In this document: positions 57,498 through 64,000 of the stretch, piece after piece
Layout: each line of letters starts with the position of its first letter
How positions within the stretch are numbered: position 1 is the first letter of the stretch
Assembly (NCBI GenBank): GCA_022453515.1
Contig: JAJNNY010000098.1
Location: forward strand, 1 to 64,000
Source of the DNA: Astrocystis sublimbata
Lineage: Eukaryota > Ascomycota > Sordariomycetes > Xylariales > Xylariaceae
Direction of reading: 5' to 3'
DNA length: 64,000 nt
Notes under the pieces: model-generated
Databases searched by the model: none
What the model was told of the DNA's origin: nothing
Seen by the model: only the letters and a program-made list of their open reading frames with translations
Position numbers and translations under genes: made by a program

Positions 57498-60400
57498 ATG
57501 GATGATAATTCCGACCCGGAGCAGCCCACCGGTTATGTCTCCGATTTCTCCGATCTCTCTGATGAAGAGCCTCTCCCACCCCGCTTCAAACCTCCTCCCT
57601 ACCGCAATGACATTACTTTCACCACTGTCGGCTCGGCCGACATGGCTCACGTTACCGACATTGACCGTAACGACTACACCGATGATGACATCAAAATTGT
57701 GTACGAAATAGTTGTCAGAGCCGAGACTATCCTCGCCGAAGAGCTCACACCCTCCTCTCGCCTACCCACCCATGCTCTCTTCCTTGCTTACGATGAGATC
57801 TCCGCCGAATATGAGCTCGATCCGAGCGAGCGCCACATCAGCAAGCTGGTCTTCATGGTGGGCGGTGTTAAGGGCCAGAAGTCCTTGATGGAGAAGTTCA
57901 AAGCGGTCATGGCACGAATGCATATAACCTTGGATATTGAAGAGACCCAGCCCGTTGGCAGCGAATACGAATATCCTCAAAGTCAGAATGGTACCGATGC
58001 CGTCGACCATCGCATGCTTGATGATGGATACACATCCGCTGCTGAAAGCGACAAAGCTGAAGAAGCTGATGGTTACGGAGACGGAGACGAATCCCATTAT
58101 GCGCCGGTGCAGGCTGCGCCGGATGTCTCACCAGAACAATCCGACAAAGCCCGGGAGAGACACCTCGCGGACAAAGCGACGGCCTTTCGACAAAGACATC
58201 ACACCCAGTTTTTAGCCTTAACCAACCTTCGGCGATGGCAGAACACGGCCCGTCGTGTGGATTATCTGAGTGCGCAATCCGACGCGACTCGCGACGCAGA
58301 GTTGAGGGAAGCCCTTGAAAATCAGATGCATACTTGGAGGGCGATTGCCGCCGAGTCAGCAAGGGCGGCACCTCACAACGTCCACCCCAACGCCTATTCC
58401 AAACGCACGGAAAGAATCGCGATCCGAACACACGAGATCATATTAGCGAAGAAATGTCTGATCAAATGGCGCCAATCGCTCTACAATACGCAACGAAAAC
58501 GTCGAGACGCTTCATTGTTGGCGGAGCAGCTGGCAAGGCGAGAATATCATGACGATGATTTTAAGGAAAATCCTCAACTGGCTCGTCTTGCACAAAGAGC
58601 TCACCGAAATCTAGTTTTGTCGCGCGCTTTCACCTCGTGGTCTAATCGAGCTGAGCAGGAAGGCGCCAAAGCCGAAGCTGCTGCCAAGGCTTACGAAATG
58701 AGCCTCAAATCAAGAGCTCTCGGGCTTGCTCGAAATCGCTCCGTCATCGATGGTATGCGAAAAGCGTTGGCCAGCAAAATCGCCAGTTCCTCAGAGAGAC
58801 CGGCTGCGCAAGCAGCTCCTGCCGAAACCGAACAGTCTGAGCCACCAGCTCCAGCTCCAGCTCCAACGGTCACAAAACCAGCCGCTGCAGCACCGATCCC
58901 GTCTCGACCACGTCTCCCGCCTCAGCGGCCTTTATCCTCAGCAGCCATTGCCGAACAGCTTCAGGCTAGGAAGCCCCCTAAAGTCCAACCTACTTCTGTA
59001 ACTGCAAGGCCCTCAAGCGTGATCCCCATTGCTCCAGTATCCCCAGACCCTCCTGCCCCTGAATCTAAAAGCAGCGAACCGCAGAACTCTCCTCCAGTGT
59101 CAGACAAGCCGGTACCCATAGAGGAACCTGGTGATGATACAGATGCCGACAGCGATGACTTACTAGACGCACGAACCATGTTAGCGCGAAGACACATTTT
59201 GCGAATGAGATACTTCGGCGCCTGGGAGAGGTACACAAGCGAACATGTTGCGAGAGCTCACGATTTCGGGGAGGACAGACGAAATCAGCAATTATTACTG
59301 TCCCTAGACACGTGGCGCGACGAAGCTTTTGTACGGCCCTATCAGGCTGTAGAGTGTGAGATCGAGTTCAGAAATTACAGGACTTACCGCAGGGTAGCAG
59401 ACATAATACCCCAATGGAGAGAAAGGGCTGCCCGAGAGTGGCATCATCGTAAAACGGTTTTAGGTCCCTATGCTGAACAAGCCGAGTACTACTCCAGAAC
59501 CACGCAGGCACTGCCTGTTTTGAGAGGGCGAGCCGAGCAAGCGAGCGAGCGAGAACAACTGCTCAGGGTCTATGCGGAACGAACCAATTACTATATGCGG
59601 GGCACACAAGCCCTGGAAACTTGGCGGGAACGGGCAGACGAGGCTGCTCAAAAGCGGCAGCTCCACGAAGGCTACGCAGAGCGCGCCGACTACTACTACA
59701 GGGTCTCGAACACGCTCACGGCATGGCAGCACCATACTAAAGAGAGACGGAAGCAGATGCTGAGGGAAGCGCATTTGGAAACGCGCCGCACGGTGAAGAG
59801 GGGCATGGGAGAGCGTGCCGTCAGGGAATGGCGCGATCAGCTCGAGCCGAGGTATGTGCGCTTCGATTTCATGAACAGAGCGCTCGAGGAAGCCCTCGAG
59901 CACCGCGAATGGCGACTTACGTCTCAGGCCTTCGCCTCCTGGCGATTCAGAGCCTGGGAGCGGGCCGATGCAATAGGTACAGGCGAGGCGATGCTTAAAC
60001 AAAAGGCTGTGCACCAGTGGCAGGATAGGGGTGTTTTACATAGAAGGCTGCAGGCAGAGGCTTCCGACCATTGGGCCATGAAGGCCATGGCGCAGACCCT
60101 GAAGGACTGGAATCGAGGCTCCCTGCAGATAGCGAATAGACCGGAGATGGTGGCGAACGCGCTGGAGAAGAAGGAGCGGAAACTGCTGCGGCAGCGATTC
60201 GAGACGTGGTACGGGCGGACGGCGGACAAGCTTGTCCCGGTGGAACTCCCGGACGGAACCTACCAGAATGTTGGCCAGCTGGTGCAGGGCGCGCGACAAC
60301 ATGCCGTGGAAGAGCAGGCTCGTGGATTCTTGGCGACTTGGAGAGCGGCGGCGGCCTCGGCGGTTGACGATGATGACAACAACGACAACAACAACAACCT

Positions 60401-60746
60401 CAATCTCCAACCCAACAATAATAGGACGAGCCGAATGCAAGTCGTCCCTGAGAACGCTTACGCGTCGGCGTCGACATCGACACCGGGGAGGTCGAGGTCG
60501 CAGCCTCAAATGCCAAACCCGACTCCGACCCCGAATCTGAGTCAAGGGGTTACTCCAATAAGGGGGCGGCCGATGTTCCTGAGGCCGAACTGGGCAGCGA
60601 CGACGACGCCATTGGCACCTCCGCCTAGTCATCCGAGGTGGCAGGGGCGGGACTCGACGATGGGGAGGTCGGAGTATGGTGGGAGGCCTGTTGGGCGCTC
60701 TGAGCGGAAGAATCCGAAGAACTTGAGAGTTTCTTGGGCGGCATGA
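57498..60746 (+). CDS. SFI1: Sfi1-type spindle pole body protein (centrin-binding repeats)
   Basis: 1082 aa, single exon. Sfi1 is a long alpha-helix that binds centrin (Cdc31) at each repeat and bridges the half-bridge for spindle pole body duplication. The N-terminus MDDNSDPEQPTGYVSDFSDL is acidic and followed by a folded helical segment. From residue ~230 there are many repeats of about 30 aa with a conserved Trp, seen as LTNLRRWQNTARRVDYL, CLIKWRQSLYNTQRKR, SRAFTSWSNRAEQEG, LSLDTWRDEAF, ALETWRERADEAAQKR, TLTAWQHHTKERRKQM and AFASWRFRAWERADA. A proline-rich, disordered linker (residues ~430-550) separates two repeat blocks. The C-terminus is Asn/Pro/Ser-rich and ends NPKNLRVSWAA. Centrin binding is inferred from repeat form; cell-cycle phosphorylation sites (SP/TP in the linker) are not tested. 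Confidence 0.9.
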   Translation: MDDNSDPEQPTGYVSDFSDLSDEEPLPPRFKPPPYRNDITFTTVGSADMAHVTDIDRNDYTDDDIKIVYEIVVRAETILAEELTPSSRLPTHALFLAYDEISAEYELDPSERHISKLVFMVGGVKGQKSLMEKFKAVMARMHITLDIEETQPVGSEYEYPQSQNGTDAVDHRMLDDGYTSAAESDKAEEADGYGDGDESHYAPVQAAPDVSPEQSDKARERHLADKATAFRQRHHTQFLALTNLRRWQNTARRVDYLSAQSDATRDAELREALENQMHTWRAIAAESARAAPHNVHPNAYSKRTERIAIRTHEIILAKKCLIKWRQSLYNTQRKRRDASLLAEQLARREYHDDDFKENPQLARLAQRAHRNLVLSRAFTSWSNRAEQEGAKAEAAAKAYEMSLKSRALGLARNRSVIDGMRKALASKIASSSERPAAQAAPAETEQSEPPAPAPAPTVTKPAAAAPIPSRPRLPPQRPLSSAAIAEQLQARKPPKVQPTSVTARPSSVIPIAPVSPDPPAPESKSSEPQNSPPVSDKPVPIEEPGDDTDADSDDLLDARTMLARRHILRMRYFGAWERYTSEHVARAHDFGEDRRNQQLLLSLDTWRDEAFVRPYQAVECEIEFRNYRTYRRVADIIPQWRERAAREWHHRKTVLGPYAEQAEYYSRTTQALPVLRGRAEQASEREQLLRVYAERTNYYMRGTQALETWRERADEAAQKRQLHEGYAERADYYYRVSNTLTAWQHHTKERRKQMLREAHLETRRTVKRGMGERAVREWRDQLEPRYVRFDFMNRALEEALEHREWRLTSQAFASWRFRAWERADAIGTGEAMLKQKAVHQWQDRGVLHRRLQAEASDHWAMKAMAQTLKDWNRGSLQIANRPEMVANALEKKERKLLRQRFETWYGRTADKLVPVELPDGTYQNVGQLVQGARQHAVEEQARGFLATWRAAAASAVDDDDNNDNNNNLNLQPNNNRTSRMQVVPENAYASASTSTPGRSRSQPQMPNPTPTPNLSQGVTPIRGRPMFLRPNWAATTTPLAPPPSHPRWQGRDSTMGRSEYGGRPVGRSERKNPKNLRVSWAA

Positions 60747-61269
60747 GGATGTATACCTCCATGCTTGTACACACACGAGGTTGGGTATTGTTGGATTGGG
60801 TCCGGCTTGGAGAGAAAGGAAACAGGACCTGTCGAAGTATCGCATATGCATAGCATGGCCGGTTGATATTTTGTATATAGTGGCGGACGGATCAAAAAAG
60901 ATCCCAAGGAGCGAAAACAGGCTCTTGAATGGCTCATGAATTGGCTGATGAATTATGAATATAATCACATTGAACTCTCAACTGAGCGTGAACTGCGTGA
61001 CTGCAATTTGGACCATTTTCATAATCGCGAAGAAAAGCAATGTATGTATTGGTTAGGTAGCTAAGGATAATGTAAAGTTGTCGTACTCATATCATGTCTG
61101 AGCCTCCTAGTACGAAAGGTAAATGAAAGTACTCTTTTAGATATAGCACTATCTACGTTATTTCGCCATAGAAAAACTTGTTTAGTAGAACGTTGATCAG
61201 AGAGTTGTGTATTCATTTCATTAAATCCTCACACTACATACATACCACCCTATCACAACACCACCCCCA
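60747..61269. other. Intergenic between convergent SFI1 and EMI1
   Basis: AT-rich 3' regions of both genes. No gene seen. Confidence 0.55.
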
Positions 61270-62100
61270 TCAACCCTTCTTCCCCGCCTCCTCCCTCTCC
61301 TCCTCCTCCCTCAACAACCTCCTAATCTCGCTCGTCCGCGCAATCTCTTCTCTATACCACTCGTCGTCGCTAATATCGGGCTTGACGTACTTTTCGGCAA
61401 ACATGCTTCCCTCGGGCAATCTCTCGGTCCGCGCCTCCCAGATGTCTGTGCTATTCGGCTGCCCGGCGCCGTATTTCGCCAGTTCCTTTTGGCGGTAGTA
61501 GTCTTTGATGGCTTCTTCTTTGACGGGTCCGGAATACGCGCGCGTGCGCATGCAGAACCAGAAGTCGTCCCATTGCTCGGAACACGAGCGCACTGTGCCG
61601 GATCGGTATACGGACGTCCATTGCCCGCCCAGACTGTTGCAGTAGAAGGCTTGGTCGAAGGCGTGTCGGCAGGACATGCTGGTTGGGAGAAGGGATTCGG
61701 AGAGCGGGTCGAGGGTGGTGGGTTGGGCGGTTTGGGGGGTTGTGGATGTGGAGGGGTCTGTGGAGGGGATGGTGGGCCAGGAGGGGAGCCATGATGTTAT
61801 TGATGAGGATGTGGATGTGTTTTCGTTGGGTTCGGGTTTTGATGGGGGCGCGCTGGTGGTATTGCTGGTGCTGGTGCTGGCGCTCGAGCTCGAGCTGCCG
61901 CCGAACTCTGCTTGGATTTGGGCAAAGAACTTTGCGAGCTCTTGTTCGTCGGGTGTAGACCCTGGCGGCGGATTCGACTGTTTTGGTGATTGTATTTGCG
62001 ATTGTGTCTCGGTATTGGTGTTGGTGTTGGTGTTGGTATTATCGCTTGGAGCTGCGGCGCTGCCCTGCGGCGCCGCCCCGGACGACCATAGCCAGCCCAT
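61270..62100 (-). CDS. EMI1: Early meiotic induction protein 1-like, twin CX9C (DUF3128)
   Basis: 276 aa, single exon. Yeast Emi1 is required for transcriptional induction of IME1 and has been linked to mitochondrial respiration; the biochemical role is unknown. The conserved C-terminal part contains SMSCRHAFDQAFYCNSLGGQ, then RSCSEQWDDFWFCMRTRAYS: cysteines 144/154 and 173/183 make two CX9C pairs, so import into the mitochondrial intermembrane space via Mia40 is plausible. A helical tail with many Glu/Arg (IARTSEIRRLLREEEEREEA) follows. The first 140 residues are disordered, Ser/Thr/Pro-rich, with an (NT)5 run from a short TGTTGG-type repeat. The start MGWLWSSGAAPQGSAAAPSD fits family N-termini; an ATG 198 bases upstream in frame would add a sequence without conservation. 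Confidence 0.85.
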   Translation of the reverse strand: MGWLWSSGAAPQGSAAAPSDNTNTNTNTNTETQSQIQSPKQSNPPPGSTPDEQELAKFFAQIQAEFGGSSSSSASTSTSNTTSAPPSKPEPNENTSTSSSITSWLPSWPTIPSTDPSTSTTPQTAQPTTLDPLSESLLPTSMSCRHAFDQAFYCNSLGGQWTSVYRSGTVRSCSEQWDDFWFCMRTRAYSGPVKEEAIKDYYRQKELAKYGAGQPNSTDIWEARTERLPEGSMFAEKYVKPDISDDEWYREEIARTSEIRRLLREEEEREEAGKKG

Positions 62101-63102
62101 ATTGCTCTCTTTTGCTCGATGGTGTCGCAAGTTTAGGTTCGTATCTTCAAAGTCTAGGACGTGATGGCGTCTAAATTCGTCTTTGGCGCAAGGCAATAGC
62201 TGGTATCGCAAAAGAGGATCGGAGTTGGGCGAGGTGGTGTTGGTGTTCGTGCGGGGGATACAGGCGCGGGGTATGCTGACGTGCGCATGCGGTTGCACTC
62301 TCGTTTATCGGCGTCGTGCTGCTTATTCGGAACAAAGAGCTTGTCTCACGGTAGGTATGATGACAAGGTGATCCTCTAGCTCTGGAGATGTTGGACCAAT
62401 GGTGGGGGTTGGAGCGCTGACGTCTGGCGCATGGCAGTTTTAAATTAGTCCAGCTTTATTAGTCGACGATTGGGCCAGACACCATGTATGTAGGTACTCT
62501 GGAAAGTAAGGAACAACATCAATCTTGCGCGTCGCGATGATGCTTTGAAGATTTCTACAATTGAATAAGTAACTTTGTGGCTTGTCTCGTGTGGCTTCCT
62601 TCCATGTGGCTTACATCAAGCCTACCTACCTAGGTAGGTATTCAGTAACCTTGAGATGCAAAACGAAGGAAAGTGCGCAATGAACTATATTATTTTATAG
62701 AATAGCCTCCAGTATTGCGGTATTTATGACCTGATTAAGTAGAACCTATTAAAAAGCAGTCTACGGGTTATACACCAGTTACTAGGAGGTTGAACAGAAC
62801 TGTATTGTTCAAAGAGTTGTGTAGTTATTTCAATTATTGTCAACACTGCATGCCCGATCAACCTCGGGCCATTGAAAATTCGCATCTAAGAACAGTGCGG
62901 TTAACGTTCCGGACTCGGGCCTTGGCAATCGGGCCTATGATATCATCCACCCACCACGCGTATACACATCGTGAATTGTAAATGCCATAACCAAATCACC
63001 AAATCACAAATTTGTCTGGTCGTACTGACCTTTGCTGACTCAGGTCGCAAGACCCAGTCCTCTTCCTGCGAATCTGCATAGAGCATACATGCATCGCACA
63101 TA
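62101..63102. promoter_or_regulatory. Divergent region between EMI1 and YME2
   Basis: 1.0 kb. Holds a long palindromic copy of the dispersed motif, CTACCTACCTAGGTAGGTA, at about 62622-62640. AT-rich from 62680 to 62800. No gene seen. Confidence 0.55.
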
Positions 63103-64000
63103 ATGCTGATGCCGGTCACAAGACAATTCGGGACCGGGTTCCGGTCCTTGCCTGGCCGGAGAGCTCCCACTGCCTTGAGCCGAGCATACTTCACACCGAG
63201 ACTGCAGCCGAGATGGCCATCCCAAGCACACGGCCTTCGACGGGCATGGGAGAGCACATTGGCAGGCGACCACCATGACAAGGATGGCCACATAGAACTG
63301 GCTCCTAATGAGTCGGTTCTCTGGTTCGACAGTACGCCTTATCATTCTTTCAGTTTGATGCTCCACGTGTTGCTAACATCTTGAGTAGACTTGTTCCCAA
63401 TTAACCTTTCCAGTCTCTTACTCATGCGCTTTCCCTTTCGAGGCGCTGTCAATGACTTACCAGTGCTTATGCAGCGGCTTGAGGGCACCAATATCGGCTT
63501 CATGGACCCCCGCAGGCTGGTCAAACGCGCCATATCTAGTGACATTCCTGTCCAAATCACCGAGATCCACCCTCGTCTCAAAGATGGCGGTGCTTTCGTC
63601 AAATTTACTCACTCTGCCGACGTGACGGCAAAGGATATAGAAAACAGAATCTCCAAGTCGCTGGTCGAGAATCCCATCAAGCCATTCTTCAGCCCTTTCC
63701 GCGGCATACAAGCAGGGCTGGTGAAAGGTGTGCCTTGGCTCGAAGACCTGAGGAGGTTCCCCAAGAATAGACTGCGCGTCGAGTTCGTGCCCAAGAACCC
63801 CGGCGAGGAGGCCGTCGAGCTCTCCCAGGAAACCTTGTACAGCATGTTTCGTCGATACGGCTCTATTTCCGAAATCACCTCCCAGCCCTGGGACTCCAAG
63901 GCCCTGCCGAAGTTCGCCTATGTTGATTTCGGGTCTTTGCGAGACGCTGTCATGGCGCGCAACTGTCTTCACGGATTCGTTGTGACGGAAGAGCTGGGCG
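63103..64000 (+). CDS. YME2: YME2, mitochondrial escape protein 2 (5' part only)
   Basis: Exon 1 63103-63331; intron 63332-63388 (GT/AG); exon 2 from 63389, open to the window end, so the gene is cut. Yme2 is an inner-membrane protein involved in mitochondrial nucleoid and mtDNA maintenance. The N-terminus, with FGTGFRSLPGRRAPTALSRA, is basic and Ser/Arg-rich, as expected for a matrix presequence. The join creates NESVLWFDNLFPINLSSLL, the conserved family start. VQITEIHPRLKDGGAFVKF and ENPIKPFFSPFRGIQAGLVK follow, and an RNA-recognition-motif fold covers about residues 220-290 (LRVEFVPKNP, FAYVDFGSLRDAVMARNCLH). The membrane segment and the AAA-like domain expected further on lie beyond the window. 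Confidence 0.88.

Noticed and set aside
60036..60968. 310-codon frame on the minus strand under SFI1
   Set aside because: Arg/Pro-rich antisense shadow of a GC-biased coding frame.

Overview
The window is nuclear DNA of a filamentous ascomycete (Pezizomycotina, probably Sordariomycetes). This is inferred from short introns of about 50-90 nt with GT...AG ends and CTRAY branch sites, from compact genes on both strands, and from protein families typical of these fungi (Sfi1, Arp10 of ro-7 type, HymA/Mo25, Helo-like and PNP-UDP modules of fungal NLR proteins). No bacterial operons, rRNA, CRISPR array or convincing tRNA were seen.

Region 1 (1-7127) is a giant near-perfect palindrome centred near 3564. 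Each arm carries a copy of the RNA polymerase III subunit gene RPC82. The right copy is complete (4952-7160); the left copy runs off the window edge. A degenerate telomere-like 12-bp array lies on each side of an AT-rich tip, with the G-rich strand pointing to the centre on both sides, as in a telomere-telomere fusion. An assembly fold-back is the main alternative explanation.

Region 2 (7.9-31 kb) is mostly housekeeping: mitochondrial GTP/GDP carrier GGC1, a 2084-aa coiled-coil repeat protein, mitochondrial seryl-tRNA synthetase, dynactin Arp10, the Holliday-junction resolvase GEN1/YEN1, and a BTB-domain protein. A small accessory patch lies at 19.8-22.2 kb: a decayed PNP-UDP phosphorylase module and an orphan Helo-like N-terminal domain, both parts normally found in fungal NLR (STAND) proteins.

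Region 3 (31-45 kb) is gene-poor: two conserved fungal proteins of unknown function, a PDK1-type kinase behind a long upstream region, and a MITE-like element (44012-44536) with inverted ends and repeated GAGCGGTTC motifs.

Region 4 (45-64 kb) is dense again: SWI/SNF subunit SNF12, a short-chain dehydrogenase, Mo25/HymA, cytosolic isoleucyl-tRNA synthetase (with one apparent GA-AG intron), a 60-aa twin-CX9C NDUFAF8-like protein, SFI1, a twin-CX9C Emi1 protein, and the 5' part of YME2. Several genes serve mitochondria (GGC1, mt-SerRS, NDUFAF8-like, Emi1, YME2). PDK1 and Mo25 are kinase-pathway components and SFI1 and Arp10 serve spindle pole and dynactin, but nothing shows that these genes are co-regulated.
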